Source of the DNA: Chloroflexota bacterium
Lineage (GTDB): Bacteria > Chloroflexota > Anaerolineae > SpSt-313
Assembly: GCA_029553955.1 (NCBI GenBank)
Contig: JAKPJZ010000119.1
Location: 62,001 to 126,000 of the forward strand
Direction of reading: 5' to 3'
Length of the DNA stretch: 64,000 nucleotides
Shown here: in pieces, positions 8,884-18,237 of the stretch
How the letters are laid out: every line of letters begins with the position of its first letter
Numbering within the stretch: position 1 is the first letter of the stretch
Translations under genes and position numbers: made by a program
Notes under the pieces: model-generated
Told to the model about the DNA's origin: nothing
Seen by the model: only the letters and a program-made list of their open reading frames with translations
The model's database searches: none

Positions 8884-10590
8884 CTACTCGGCCTCGACGG
8901 TGTTCTGCTCGGCGAGCCTGTAGCGGCGCTCGCGGAAGGCGTGATAGTCGATCTTGGAGAAGGAGTTGTCGGCCTCTTCGGCAGCGGCCAGGAACTCGAG
9001 CTCGGCCGGGCGCAGGGGCGTGCCGCGCTCGGCAAAGCCGGCCAGCGCATTGAAGCGCGCCAGGTGTTGCTGGAAGCGGCCGATGGCATACTCCTTGGCC
9101 TGCCCGGTGGAGACGAGGAAGGGCCAGTCGCTCGATTCCAAGAGCACCAGCTCGCGGGCCGTCTGCGCCAAGATGCGCCCCATCTCGGCCGTGGCCTCGG
9201 GGTGCCGGGCCACGAGCTGCTCCATACGCTGCTCGGCGTTGTGGATCAGCGGCCACATCCATTCGGTCTGCGGGTTCAGCCAGGTCCAGTGCCCGCCGCC
9301 CTCACCCCAGGAGCTCTCGGGCAGGTCGATGACCTCGTCGGGCGGATAGTCGGCCAGGTAGCGGTCGGCGGTGGTGAGGCCAATGGCGTCGCTGCGATCG
9401 AGCAGGCGCAGCACCTCCTGCAGCCAGGCCACGCCCTCGAACCACCAGTGGCCAAAGAGCTCGGTGTCGTAGGCCGAGACGATGATCCCCGGCACCTGGC
9501 TGGTGGCGGCATAGCCGCTCAGCTCTTCGTACAGCAGGTGCACGAAATGGGCCGCGTGATCCTTCACCTTCTGGAAGGCGGGGACGGGGTCATAGAGCTC
9601 CTTCTCGCCCAGGCCGGCGGTGTTGGAGGTGATGCGCCAGTACTGCATGCCCGAGCCGGCGTCTTTGCGGTGGAACTCGCGGTAGAGGAAATCGCCCGGG
9701 TAGCCCTGGCTGGCCGACCACACCTGCAGGCCGGTGCGCTCGTTGCGCCCAAAGACGGCCACTTTGGCGGCACGCACATAGTAGGGGCGCATGGTGCTGC
9801 GCTCTTCGGCGAGGGGCCGCTCGTCGGGGCTGAGCACGAGCTGCCGCTTGGGCAGGCCGCCGTAGGGCCCGGCCACGTCGCCCGCGAGCTTGCCGACCGC
9901 GCGCCCGCCGCGGATGGCGTGGCTGTCGGTGAAAAAGTAGTGCAGGTTCAGGTCGGCCAGGAACTCTTCGATGCCCGGACGGTAGCGCTCACCCTCCATG
10001 AAAGGCGGCCGGTAGCCGGCCTCGGGCAGCCAGATGCCGCGCGGCGCCGTCTGCGAGTGGTGCCAGTAGCTGCTGACCCCGGTGCGCAGTTGGCCATAGA
10101 TGGAGGAGTCGCGCGACAGGAGGGGCAGGTAGCTGTGGGTGGCGGCGCTGGTGATGATCTCGAGGTTGCCCTCATCCTGCAGCTTGCGGAAAGCGGGCAC
10201 GATGTCGCGCCCGTAGCGGTTGCGGAACGAGTCGCGGATGGTGCCGTACCAGTCGCGATAGTAACCGGCCAGGTAGGCCAGGTGGGCGCTGCCCTCGGCC
10301 TGAAAGCGCGTCAGGTCGGCCTCGATCAGCGAGAGGCGCTCCTCGACGTACATGTCGAAATGGTTGCGCACGTCGGCATCGACCAGTTGCTCGATGAGGA
10401 TCGGCGTCAGCCCGATCGTCAGCCGCGGGTTGTAGCCGTCGGCCTTGAGGTCGTTGAGCGCGTTGAGCAGGGGGATGTACGTCTCGGCGATGGCCTGGTG
10501 CACCATCTCTTCGCCATGCGGCCAGCGCCCGGCCAGGCGAACGTAGGGGAGGTGCGAGTGCAAAACAAAGGTGAAATAGCCCAGAGTCAC
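8884..10590 (-). CDS. GH57 1,4-alpha-glucan branching enzyme (DUF1957 type)
   Basis: A 568-residue cytoplasmic enzyme of glycoside hydrolase family 57 with the C-terminal DUF1957-type helical domain. The family forms alpha-1,6 branches in glycogen or maltodextrin. N-terminal LHSHLPYVR carries the conserved His-x-His. GIWLPEAGYRP (about residue 190) matches the nucleophile Glu region and YDTELFGHWWFEG (about residue 370) the acid/base Asp region. The C-terminus has the helical segment around WLNPQTEWMWPLIHNAE. The GTG at 10590 is chosen because AAGGAGG lies upstream at good spacing; the extra upstream frame is arginine-rich and unlike the family. No other glycogen genes are in the window. Confidence 0.88.
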   Translation of the reverse strand: MTLGYFTFVLHSHLPYVRLAGRWPHGEEMVHQAIAETYIPLLNALNDLKADGYNPRLTIGLTPILIEQLVDADVRNHFDMYVEERLSLIEADLTRFQAEGSAHLAYLAGYYRDWYGTIRDSFRNRYGRDIVPAFRKLQDEGNLEIITSAATHSYLPLLSRDSSIYGQLRTGVSSYWHHSQTAPRGIWLPEAGYRPPFMEGERYRPGIEEFLADLNLHYFFTDSHAIRGGRAVGKLAGDVAGPYGGLPKRQLVLSPDERPLAEERSTMRPYYVRAAKVAVFGRNERTGLQVWSASQGYPGDFLYREFHRKDAGSGMQYWRITSNTAGLGEKELYDPVPAFQKVKDHAAHFVHLLYEELSGYAATSQVPGIIVSAYDTELFGHWWFEGVAWLQEVLRLLDRSDAIGLTTADRYLADYPPDEVIDLPESSWGEGGGHWTWLNPQTEWMWPLIHNAEQRMEQLVARHPEATAEMGRILAQTARELVLLESSDWPFLVSTGQAKEYAIGRFQQHLARFNALAGFAERGTPLRPAELEFLAAAEEADNSFSKIDYHAFRERRYRLAEQNTVEAE

Positions 10591-10763
10591 AGCCAGCCTC
10601 CTTGAGCGCGCCGTCGCCGGCCGTCGCTCCACCCATGCCGGATTGCATGCGGCGTGTTGCGGCAGGCGCCTGCGAGGGTCCGCCGCGCCGACAACCCAAT
10701 GGTACTACGTTTGCAGGCGTTGCGCAAGCCCCTCGCCTCTGGCGACGCCAACAGCCTGCAGTA

Positions 10764-11330
10764 TTACCTGGCCGATGGTCGAACGCCGTGCTGCGCCGGA
10801 ATGCCGAAGAACGGGTCGGGGTTGTTGGCGGCGATGTAGGCCGAGAGCGCGGTGGCCACTGTCAGCCAGGCCAGGAGCGGCGCGAAGGAGAGTGTGATGG
10901 AGCGGTCCATGGTGCGGCTGAGGGTGGCGCTGGCGATGGTGAGCAGCCAGTAGGAACCGGTCCAACTGAGCGAGAGGATGGGGCTGCGGGTGCGAAATGC
11001 CGCCCAGGAGTAGGTGGAAAAGAGAAGCCAACTGGCCCCCTGCAGGTAGAGCAGGGTCTGCCGGTTGGGCGTATCCGGCGGCAGGTTGAGCAGCTTCAGG
11101 TTGCCCCAGAGCTCGGCCACGTTGTTGATCGCCCAGGCCGGCCCAAAGGCCCAGGGTGGCGGCGCCCAGGGCGGCAGCTCGAGCTCGGCATACCACCCTG
11201 CGTCTTGCCCGGGGCGAAACGCTGCGGCCGACACCAGGTTCGCTGCCACGCCAAGGGCCGCGACGTGCCACCACTGGTAGCGCGGCCGCCGCACACCGGT
11301 TGGCGCTGTGTCCCTCGCTTCCAGGCCCAT
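10764..11330 (-). CDS. TspO/MBR family membrane protein
   Basis: A 188-residue protein with five hydrophobic helices expected of TspO/translocator proteins. The family signature is clear: WYAELELPPWAPPPWAFGPAW (about residues 48-68) and the later W/Y-rich helices (LLFSTYSWAAF, SYWLLTIASATL). TspO proteins bind porphyrins and cholesterol-like ligands and are linked to tetrapyrrole or stress responses. It has a longer N-terminal cytoplasmic stretch and a C-terminal tail than typical 160-residue members. The ATG at 11330 has GAGGAGG upstream. It stands alone between the GH57 gene and the MFS gene. Confidence 0.85.
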   Translation of the reverse strand: MGLEARDTAPTGVRRPRYQWWHVAALGVAANLVSAAAFRPGQDAGWYAELELPPWAPPPWAFGPAWAINNVAELWGNLKLLNLPPDTPNRQTLLYLQGASWLLFSTYSWAAFRTRSPILSLSWTGSYWLLTIASATLSRTMDRSITLSFAPLLAWLTVATALSAYIAANNPDPFFGIPAQHGVRPSAR

Positions 11331-11392
11331 ATTCTCGGCCTCCTCTCGCCCATCATTTCGAGGAGAACCAGCATACACCGTGCCACGGAAGC

Positions 11393-11437
11393 GCGGTCAA
11401 CCTGGCGATGGTTCGGAACCGGCGCCAGGTTGACCGC
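11393..11437 (-). terminator. Hairpin 3' of MFS gene
   Basis: A perfect 15-bp stem (GCGGTCAACCTGGCG with its complement at 11423-11437) encloses an inner GGTTC/GAACC. It lies between the end of the MFS gene at 11444 and the start of the TspO-like gene. Confidence 0.7.
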
Positions 11438-11443
11438 TGTCGT

Positions 11444-12658
11444 TCAGGCGACTTCATGGGCCGAGACGATGGGCGCCGGGTGGCGCAGACCGATGATCCA
11501 GACAAGCCCCAGGCCTACGGCCACCAGCAGCGCGGTGGCCCAAAAGACGGCGCGCACGCCCCAGAGGTCAGCGATGAGACCGAGGAGCAGCGGGCCGCCG
11601 GTCGAGCCGATGCCGCCGGCAGTGGAAAAGATGCCCACGGCGCTGCCACGGCTGGCTTCGCTGCACTGTTCGGAGACGTAGGCCTGCCCCGAGGGGAGAA
11701 AGATGCCGTAGGCCACCCCTTCGACCGCCAGAAGCAGGCCAAGCAGCCAGGGCACGCTGGTGCCGGCCATGGCGCCAAAGACGAGCAGGGCGAGGCCGAA
11801 GGAGATCAGCACGAGGCGGCGGCTGGGGATGCGCGTGGTGAGCAGCCCGGTGGGCAGCCGCGCCGCGGTCGACATCAGCGCGCGCAGGGCGAACATGGTG
11901 CCCAGCGTGCCTTCGCCCACGGCCAGCGAGGCGGCATAGACGGGAAAGAAGCTGATGGTGCTGCCGTACCAGGCGTTGTTGGCCAGGTTGGCGACCGAGG
12001 CGGCGAGCAGATGTGGCTCGCGCAGCAGCGCCAACTGCGCCCGCAGCGGCAGCGCGCCTGCCTTGGCGCCATCTGCCGTGCTTTTGGGCTTGGTGGCCAA
12101 ACCAACGCGGGCGATGATAAGGCCGGCCAGGGCCACCGCAGCGGCCACCAGGCAGCCGGCGCGGTAGCCTGCGGCTACGGTCACCTGGCCGCCCACCGCC
12201 GAACCGATGACAAAGCCCGAGCCCATAAAGGTGGCAAAGAGCCCGAAGGCCAGGCCACGCTCCTCGGGGGCGGTCACATCGGCGACATAGGCCACGCCAA
12301 CGAAAAAGGTGCACACCATCGCCATGCCCACCATGACACGGATGGGGAAGAAAAACACCGGCGCCTGCACCACGGTGAACAGGTAGGAGGAAATGACAAA
12401 GAGGAGCATGCCTCCCGAGAGCACGGCCTTGCGGCCGTGGCTGTCGGAGAGCACGCCGATGGGCATTGACGACAGGATGCGCGTCAGCCCCTCGATGCTC
12501 CCCAGCGCACCGATGAGGGTCAGGTTGGCGCCCATGCCGATGGCATAGAGCGAAAAGCCGGGCGTGATAATGCCCGTGACGAGGTCGGCGGCAAAGATCA
12601 TCAGGCACACGGCGAACATCTCTCTGCGCCTGAGGAGGTGGAATAGCTTGTTCAGCAT
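11444..12658 (-). CDS. Major facilitator superfamily transporter
   Basis: A 404-residue, 12-helix transporter. The loop after helix 2 reads GVLSDSHGRKAVL, a form of the MFS motif A (GxxxDrxGrr), and a second such loop (GLLTTRIPSRRLVL) starts the second half. The overall pattern resembles drug/sugar efflux pumps. The substrate cannot be told. The ATG at 12658 has AAGGTG 7 bases upstream. It sits between two hairpins (11393 and 12709) and is likely monocistronic. Confidence 0.8.
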   Translation of the reverse strand: MLNKLFHLLRRREMFAVCLMIFAADLVTGIITPGFSLYAIGMGANLTLIGALGSIEGLTRILSSMPIGVLSDSHGRKAVLSGGMLLFVISSYLFTVVQAPVFFFPIRVMVGMAMVCTFFVGVAYVADVTAPEERGLAFGLFATFMGSGFVIGSAVGGQVTVAAGYRAGCLVAAAVALAGLIIARVGLATKPKSTADGAKAGALPLRAQLALLREPHLLAASVANLANNAWYGSTISFFPVYAASLAVGEGTLGTMFALRALMSTAARLPTGLLTTRIPSRRLVLISFGLALLVFGAMAGTSVPWLLGLLLAVEGVAYGIFLPSGQAYVSEQCSEASRGSAVGIFSTAGGIGSTGGPLLLGLIADLWGVRAVFWATALLVAVGLGLVWIIGLRHPAPIVSAHEVA

Positions 12659-12708
12659 CGAATCACCTTAATGGACCTGCCTGTGTCAGAACGGTCGGGG
12701 ACTCTTGA

Positions 12709-12762
12709 ACCACAAAGGGCACAAAGGCTTTGGTCCCCTGGCACCTTTGTGCCCTTCGTGGT
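12709..12762. repeat. ACCGC-AAGG hairpin family, copy 1
   Basis: ACCACAAAGGGCACAAAGG and CCTTTGTGCCCTTCGTGGT (one mismatch) form a 19-bp stem with a 16-base loop. It belongs to the ACCGCnAAGGnCGCnAAGG hairpin family also found at 36702, 38912, 57705, 59266 and 60570. It is 3' of the M24 peptidase gene at 12813. Confidence 0.75.
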
Positions 12763-12812
12763 GATCGGCCCCCGTCGCTTGCCGATGATTGTGGGATACT
12801 CCCTTGATGGGC

Positions 12813-14006
12813 CTATGGCTTGACGAGCATCAGCTCGGTCTGCGGCGGCCACAGCCATTCGGCGCCGTGTTCGGTGACGAGGATCTCTTCCTCGAGGCTG
12901 ATATAGCCGTAGGGCGAGCGGATGCCCAGCTCGAGCGTAAAGACCTGGCCGGCGGCGATGCGGCCGTAGGGCTTGTCGCCATAGCGCTCCCAGCGCGGGT
13001 AAAAGCCGACGCCGCCATCGTGGGCGTAGCGCCCGACAGCGTGGCCCAGGGCATGGGGGTACTCGGGGAAGCCGGCGTCGACGATGAACTGGCGGGCCAC
13101 GGCGTCGACCTCCCAGCCCTGCTGGCCGGGGCGCACAAAGTCGGCCGCGGCCCGGATGGCGCCGCGCACGGTAGCAAAGATGTGCTGCACCTCGGCCGGC
13201 GCCTCGGTCTCGCCAGGCCGCAAAAAGTACCACACCCGCTGGTTGTCGGAGCAAAAGCCATCGACCTTGACACCGAAATCCATGTTCAGCGTCTCGCCGA
13301 CGCGCGTGACCTCGTCGGAAGCGCCAAAGTGCCCCCAGGGCGAGTTGGGGCCGGCGTTGAGGCCCGGGCAGTGCTCGGCATCCCACGAGGTCTCTATGCC
13401 GCGACGCTTGACCAACCCGGTGACGTAGGCGTGGATCTCCTTCTCCGAGAGCCCGGGGCGCAGCCAGGCGGTCAACTCGTCGTAAATCTCCATGGAGATG
13501 CCGATGGCCTGGCGCATCGTCGCCAGTTCGCCGGGCATTTTGCGGCCGCGCAGCGCCTCGACAAAACTCTCGGCCGAGACGAGCCGCCCGGCATAGGGCG
13601 TGCCCTTGAGATAGTCCTGCAGGCTGAGCCACAGGCCGTAGGTCAGGCCGTCGGCGCTGACGTCGCTTTTGGAAAAGTTGACGCCGATGGTGCGCGGCTG
13701 AAAGCGGTCGAGCACCTCCACAAGGACGCCCTGGATGCTCTGCGTGTAGGGGAGCACCTCGTCGAAGAGGCCCTGGCAGCGCACGGCCTCGTCGTCGCCT
13801 TGGCCGGTGATGGCGATGCGCTCGCCACTGCGCGTAAAGATAAAGGCGGCCGTCCAGACGGCGTTGAGGTGCCCGAGGAGCTTGAGCACCGGGTCGGTAT
13901 GCTCGGCGGTCTCGCGCACCAGCACCAGCCACATGTCGAGGCCAAACTCGTCGAGCAGTTGATTGGCCTGGCGTACCTTTTCCTGATAGATGTTCACGAT
14001 GGTCAT
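12813..14006 (-). CDS. M24 family metallopeptidase (Xaa-Pro peptidase-like), copy a
   Basis: A 397-residue creatinase/aminopeptidase P-fold enzyme. The N-terminal domain (1-160) precedes a pita-bread domain with the dinuclear-metal ligands: two Asp in NMDFGVKVDGFCSDNQRVW, His in YPHALGHAVGRY, Glu in TLELGIR and Glu in LEEEILVTEH. It closely resembles copy b at 18238-19440. GGAGG is only one base from the ATG at 14006, so the GTG at 13997 may be the true start. It is the last gene of the peptide-transport operon and probably trims imported Pro-containing peptides. No signal peptide is visible. Confidence 0.85.
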   Translation of the reverse strand: MTIVNIYQEKVRQANQLLDEFGLDMWLVLVRETAEHTDPVLKLLGHLNAVWTAAFIFTRSGERIAITGQGDDEAVRCQGLFDEVLPYTQSIQGVLVEVLDRFQPRTIGVNFSKSDVSADGLTYGLWLSLQDYLKGTPYAGRLVSAESFVEALRGRKMPGELATMRQAIGISMEIYDELTAWLRPGLSEKEIHAYVTGLVKRRGIETSWDAEHCPGLNAGPNSPWGHFGASDEVTRVGETLNMDFGVKVDGFCSDNQRVWYFLRPGETEAPAEVQHIFATVRGAIRAAADFVRPGQQGWEVDAVARQFIVDAGFPEYPHALGHAVGRYAHDGGVGFYPRWERYGDKPYGRIAAGQVFTLELGIRSPYGYISLEEEILVTEHGAEWLWPPQTELMLVKP

Positions 14007-14020
14007 ACCTCCAAATAGAC

Positions 14021-14926
14021 TCAAAGCTTCATTCTTGGGTCCAGCGCGTCGCGCAGGGCATCGCCAGCAAAGTTGATGCACAGGGTAGTGACGAGGATCA
14101 TCATGCCGGGGAAGGTGGCCACCCAGGGGGCCTTCCAGATCACAGCCTGGGCGTTCTTTAGCATGTTGCCCCAACTGGGCATAGGCGGCTGAATGCCCAT
14201 GCCGAGGTAGCTCACCGCCGTCTCGGTCAGGATGGCCGAGCCGATGGTCAGCGTCGCGGCCACGACCACCGGCGCCACGGCGTTGGGCAGGATGTGCAGC
14301 CACATGATGCGCCCGCTGCGCGCGCCGACCGAGCGCGCCGCGGTGACAAACTCTTGCTCCTTCAGCGACAGGAACGACGCGCGCACGATGCGGGCCACGC
14401 CCATCCAGTTGAGCAGGCCGATGGCCAGCACGATGGTGCGCACGGAAGGCCCCATAAAGACCGAAAAAGCGATGATCAGGAACAGGCTGGGCACGCTCAT
14501 CATGACATCGGTGAGGCGCATGATGACGCCATCGACCACCCCCCCAAAGTAACCCGAGAGCGCGCCCAGGAGGACCCCCAGCGTGATCGAAACGATCATC
14601 GCCAGCAGGCCGACGGTCAGCGAGATCTGCCCGCCGTAGATCAGGCGGGCGAGAATGTCGCGGCCCACCTCGTCGGTGCCCAGCAGGTGCTGCAGGGTGG
14701 GCGGCTTGTTCAGCTCGAGCGGGTTGGGCCGGAAGGCGGCATCGTGCGACACCAGGAAGACCGGCCCCAGGGCGATCACAGCCACAATCAAGAGAAAGAC
14801 GACCCCCGCCGCGACCCCCGCCCTGTGGCGGAGGAAACGGCGCAGTGCCTGCCTCCACAAGCCCACCGAGCGGTCCTCGACGGGCCTGGCCTTCAGCGTT
14901 CGCGTGCGCCCCTGTTGCTGCTCCAT
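14021..14926 (-). CDS. Dipeptide/oligopeptide ABC transporter permease, DppC type
   Basis: A 301-residue inner-membrane permease with six helices. The N-terminal cytoplasmic tail and HLLGTDEVGRDILARLIYGGQ are typical of DppC/OppC. The EAA loop that contacts the ATPase reads EFVTAARSVGARSGRIMWLHI (about residue 190). The 3' gene (M24 copy a) follows at 14 bases. The upstream DppB gene is separated by a CTAG-ended element. No ATP-binding subunit gene is present in this operon. Confidence 0.88.
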   Translation of the reverse strand: MEQQQGRTRTLKARPVEDRSVGLWRQALRRFLRHRAGVAAGVVFLLIVAVIALGPVFLVSHDAAFRPNPLELNKPPTLQHLLGTDEVGRDILARLIYGGQISLTVGLLAMIVSITLGVLLGALSGYFGGVVDGVIMRLTDVMMSVPSLFLIIAFSVFMGPSVRTIVLAIGLLNWMGVARIVRASFLSLKEQEFVTAARSVGARSGRIMWLHILPNAVAPVVVAATLTIGSAILTETAVSYLGMGIQPPMPSWGNMLKNAQAVIWKAPWVATFPGMMILVTTLCINFAGDALRDALDPRMKL

Positions 14927-14949
14927 AGTAACCTCACACTCTCAATGCC

Positions 14950-15095
14950 CTAGCTCGTGTTCGCAAACCCGTAGCATAGCCCCCCTTGGCCGCCGCAGGC
15001 GGCTTCGTGGGCGTCTCGGGTGGCGAGACTGGCGCCACAGAACAGCAAAACGGGCACAAGGCCCTAGGCTACGACGGTTTGTGAACACGACCTAG
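14950..15095. repeat. CTAG-ended inverted-repeat element 2
   Basis: CTAGCTCGTGTTCGCAAACC and GGTTTGTGAACACGACCTAG bound 146 bp. The interior (GGCGAGACTGGCGCCACAGA, AAAACGGGCACAAGGCCCTA) is nearly identical to the element at 38757-38881. The right CTAG contains the DppB stop codon (15092-15094 on the minus strand), so the element fills the DppB-DppC gap. Confidence 0.85.
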
Positions 15096-16057
15096 CTCAG
15101 GCGGATGCGCGGGTCAAAGATGGCGTACGACACATCGGCCAGCAGGTTGCACACGACCACCAACGTCGAGACCAGGAGGATAATGCCCATCAACACCGGG
15201 TAATCGACCCAGACGGCGTGCTCCCAATACATGCGCCCCATGCCCGGCCAGGCAAAGACCTGCTCAGTGATGAGCGCGCCGCTGAACAGCGACGGGATGT
15301 CCATCATGATCAGGGTGACCAGTGGGATCACCGCGTTCTTGAAGGCGTGCCGCCACAGCACCTGGCGCTCCGAGGCGCCCTTGCCGCGGGCGGTGCGGAT
15401 ATAGTCCTGGCCGATGACCTCGAGCATGCTCGAGCGCAGATAGCGCGTGTACTTGGCCACCGAGATCAGCGAGAGCACGGTGACCGGCAACACCATGTGC
15501 TTCAGCAATTCCCAGAAAGAAGGCTCGCCGCGCACGGGGTACATGCCGGCGGCAGGCAGGCTCGGCAGACCCAACTCTTTGAAGCGGACGGCAAAGACAA
15601 TGATCAGCATCAGGCCGAACCAAAAGCTCGGCATGGCATAGCCGAAGAACGACAGCGTCGTGACGACATAGTCTCCGAGCGAGTACTTGTGGGTGGCGCT
15701 ATAGATGCCCAAGACCATCGAGATAAGGATGGTGAGGACAAAGGACGTGCCCATCAGGAGCAGGGTATTGCCCATGCGCTGGCCGATCATGGTCAGCACG
15801 TCCTGATGGGTGAGAAACGATTGGCCCCAGTTCCCTGTGAGGGCGTTGCGCAGCCAGTACAGGTACTGCACGTACACCGGCTTGTCAAAGCCATAGGTCT
15901 TCTGCAGGCGGACGAGGTCCTCGGCCGAGATGTTGGGGTTGGCGTTGTAGACGGCCATAGGGTCGCCCGACGCCTGCACCAGGAAGAAGGCGATCAGCGA
16001 AACGCCCAGCAAGACCGGGATTGAGATCAACACGCGTCGTATGATGTAGCGGACCAT
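15092..16057 (-). CDS. Dipeptide/oligopeptide ABC transporter permease, DppB type
   Basis: A 321-residue permease starting MVRYIIRRVLISIPVLLGVS, the standard DppB/OppB N-terminus. It has six helices, the periplasmic loop with GNWGQSFLTHQDV, and the EAA loop RTARGKGASERQVLWRHAF (about residue 230). The ATG at 16057 has GGAGGCACC upstream. It pairs with the DppC-type gene 3' of it. It is separated from the binding-protein gene by a 299-base gap holding a GTCATTGCGAG-family repeat. Confidence 0.88.
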   Translation of the reverse strand: MVRYIIRRVLISIPVLLGVSLIAFFLVQASGDPMAVYNANPNISAEDLVRLQKTYGFDKPVYVQYLYWLRNALTGNWGQSFLTHQDVLTMIGQRMGNTLLLMGTSFVLTILISMVLGIYSATHKYSLGDYVVTTLSFFGYAMPSFWFGLMLIIVFAVRFKELGLPSLPAAGMYPVRGEPSFWELLKHMVLPVTVLSLISVAKYTRYLRSSMLEVIGQDYIRTARGKGASERQVLWRHAFKNAVIPLVTLIMMDIPSLFSGALITEQVFAWPGMGRMYWEHAVWVDYPVLMGIILLVSTLVVVCNLLADVSYAIFDPRIRLS

Positions 16058-16109
16058 AGGTGCCTCCGTGCCGGCAGAGACTCAGTAGCGCCCGACGAAG
16101 CGCGGCGCG

Positions 16110-16266
16110 GTCATTGCGAGTACCCCAGGGTTGCCGCAACCCCGCGGCAGGCGGATGACGTCGCACTGTAGCCGCGGCATCGTGCCGCGCGCGAGAGTCC
16201 CGTGGCAACATGCCGCGCCTACAGTCCGGCGGCCTACGTCATGAGCAGCTGCCGCGAAGCAATGAC
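16110..16266. repeat. GTCATTGCGAG-family inverted repeat, copy 1
   Basis: GTCATTGCGAG at the left and GAAGCAATGAC at the right bound 157 bp. An inner dyad pairs ATGACGT/TGTAGCCGCGGCAT with ATGCCGCG..CTACA/ACGTCAT. A homologous copy lies at 54665-54821 and related ones at 50306 and 22714. It fills most of the 299-base gap between the binding-protein and DppB genes. Confidence 0.8.
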
Positions 16267-16311
16267 AGTCGAACAGATAGACCTGCTCCGTCAGAGCCAC
16301 AGGCTGGGGGG

Positions 16312-16347
16312 CTCAGGGTCCCGCGCCGCGTGGCGCGGGACCCTGAG
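16312..16347 (-). terminator. 16-bp stem hairpin 3' of solute-binding protein gene
   Basis: CTCAGGGTCCCGCGCC and its exact complement flank a 4-base GCGT loop, nine bases 3' of the stop at 16357. No T-run follows, so it may stabilise the binding-protein mRNA against decay inside the operon instead of ending it fully. Confidence 0.7.
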
Positions 16348-16356
16348 GCAGTGGGG

Positions 16357-18075
16357 CTATTTGATCGCCCACTGCTCAAAGTTGTACGAGTGGCCCCCAA
16401 AGACGGTGGGGTTGACGCCCGTAACACGATCGGAGACCGCATAAAAATCCGAGCGGTCGTAGACGTAGAGCACCTGGTACTGGTCGTAGATCAGCTTTTG
16501 CACGTTCTTGATAGCCACAAGGCGCTTGTCTGGGTCGAGCTCGCTCAGCACCTTGGCGAACTCGGCATCGACGCCCTCATCGGCAAAGCCCCAGGCGTTG
16601 GTGCCGGCCGGGTTAGTCGCACAGTCCTTGATAGCGCTGGACATAAAGAAGTCGGACCATTCGGCAGCCAGGTCGATGCCGGTGGGCTTGTTGGCAAAGC
16701 CGAGCACGTCAAAGTTGCCGGTGCCAAACACACCGTTGTTGGCGCAGCCGCCAAAGAGCGTGGCTGCGGGATAGTTCTCGATGACCATCTCGGCGCCGAT
16801 GTCCTTCAGGTTCTGCTGGAAGAGCAGTTGCAGGTTCTCGCGCGTCTGGTTGCCGGCGGTCGTCGAGTGCCTGAAGCTGAGCTTGACGCCATCCTTCTCG
16901 CGGATGCCGCTGGGGCCCACCTTCCAACCGGCCTCGTCGAGCAGCTTCTTGGCCGCCTCGGGGTCATAGGGCACGGGCTGGAGGTCGGTGTTCGACCAGG
17001 GAGTGTTGTCGACCTCGGTGACCGCCGGCTTGCCAAAGCCCTGCAGCACGGTGTCGACGGCCGTGAAGCGGTCGGTCGCCATGGCGATGGCCTTGCGCAC
17101 ATTCATATCCGAGAAGATCGGATGTGGCTTGCTCAGGTCCTTCGGGTCGCGCATGTTAAAGTAGTAGCGCTCGATGTTCACGCCAGGAACGGCGATGAGC
17201 TTCACGCCGTCGATCTTGTCGACCTCACTGGCCTGGGCTTCGCCGAAATCGTTGGCCACATCCACGTCGCCGGTGCGGATCAGGGCCAGCAGGGTGTTGA
17301 TATCGGGCACGAACTTGAAAACGATGCTCTCAGCCTTGGGCTGGATGGGGCAGGTGGGGCTGGCCACCACGGTGATGTGGTCACCCGGCACCCATTCCTT
17401 GAACTTGAAGGACCCATTGCCCAGCGGCTTGCGCGCAAACTCGCTGTTGCCCGGATCCTTGACGCCTTCGAGGGCGTGCTTGGGCAGCACCGGGAAGGTC
17501 AGGGTCGTGGGCACAAAGGGCACAAACGCTTCCTGCAGGTGTACCACGGCGGTCAGCGCGTCGGGCGTGTCGACCGAGTCGATCTGGTTCCAGCCGGCGG
17601 TCGTCTGGGCCTTGGTCTCGGGGTCCATGATGAACTGCCAGGTGAACTTGAAATCCGCCGAGGTCACCGGCTGGCCGTCTTCCCACTTGAAGCCGTCCTT
17701 GAACTTGAGCGTGATCGTCTTGCCGTCGGCCGAGATGCCGCCATTAGTCACGCTGGGGACCTCGCTGAGCAGGACGGGCACCATCTCGTTGTTCTCGTCC
17801 AGGTTGACCGGGGCGAGGTACATGGAGTCGAGGATGTCGTTGGTGTGCGCCTCGTAAAAGATGCAGCCGATGAGGCCCTTCGGCTCTTGCCAGACGCCCA
17901 TGACGATGGTGCCGGTAGGGCCGCTCGCGGCGGGCACAGCGGTGGCGGCCGCCTTGGTCGGTTCGCCCGATGTGCTGGGCGCCGCTGTGGGCGCGGCAGC
18001 GGGCTGGCAGCCCGCCAGCAGGAGCACCGCCACCAGGGCGAGGGTGACGATAGCGGACCAGTTGCGCTTGGACAT
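16357..18075 (-). CDS. ABC transporter substrate-binding lipoprotein, family 5 (peptide)
   Basis: A 572-residue extracytoplasmic lipoprotein: signal peptide, lipobox LLLAGC with Cys at about residue 21, then a Pro/Thr/Ala-rich linker to about residue 50 and a full SBP_bac_5 domain. Family features include FKWEDGQPVTSADFKFTW (about residue 130) and KKLLDEAGWKVG. It should capture peptides and deliver them to the DppB/DppC pair encoded 3' of it. The ATG at 18075 is used because GAGGAGGAG precedes it. It is flanked by M24 peptidase genes. Confidence 0.9.
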   Translation of the reverse strand: MSKRNWSAIVTLALVAVLLLAGCQPAAAPTAAPSTSGEPTKAAATAVPAASGPTGTIVMGVWQEPKGLIGCIFYEAHTNDILDSMYLAPVNLDENNEMVPVLLSEVPSVTNGGISADGKTITLKFKDGFKWEDGQPVTSADFKFTWQFIMDPETKAQTTAGWNQIDSVDTPDALTAVVHLQEAFVPFVPTTLTFPVLPKHALEGVKDPGNSEFARKPLGNGSFKFKEWVPGDHITVVASPTCPIQPKAESIVFKFVPDINTLLALIRTGDVDVANDFGEAQASEVDKIDGVKLIAVPGVNIERYYFNMRDPKDLSKPHPIFSDMNVRKAIAMATDRFTAVDTVLQGFGKPAVTEVDNTPWSNTDLQPVPYDPEAAKKLLDEAGWKVGPSGIREKDGVKLSFRHSTTAGNQTRENLQLLFQQNLKDIGAEMVIENYPAATLFGGCANNGVFGTGNFDVLGFANKPTGIDLAAEWSDFFMSSAIKDCATNPAGTNAWGFADEGVDAEFAKVLSELDPDKRLVAIKNVQKLIYDQYQVLYVYDRSDFYAVSDRVTGVNPTVFGGHSYNFEQWAIK

Positions 18076-18237
18076 GGGGAATCTCCTCCTCAAGAATGTG
18101 AGATACGTTTGGCTCTTGGCGTGCTCAGGCTCTCGCAGTTGGTTTACCTCCTTCTACGTGTGTTGGGGGTTCCCGGTTCCGATGCGTCCGCTGCATCGCG
18201 TTGAGCAAGCGCAACACTGGGCTTGGTCGTCATTGGT

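Noticed and set aside
8596-10605. 669-codon open frame on the plus strand
   Set aside because: Antisense to the GH57 enzyme, which has the catalytic motifs, and spans the repeat and palindrome.
12813-14858. Apparent 681-residue protein upstream-extending the M24 peptidase
   Set aside because: The extra N-terminal part overlaps the DppC gene in a different frame and lacks any domain; the M24 protein begins at 14006 or 13997.
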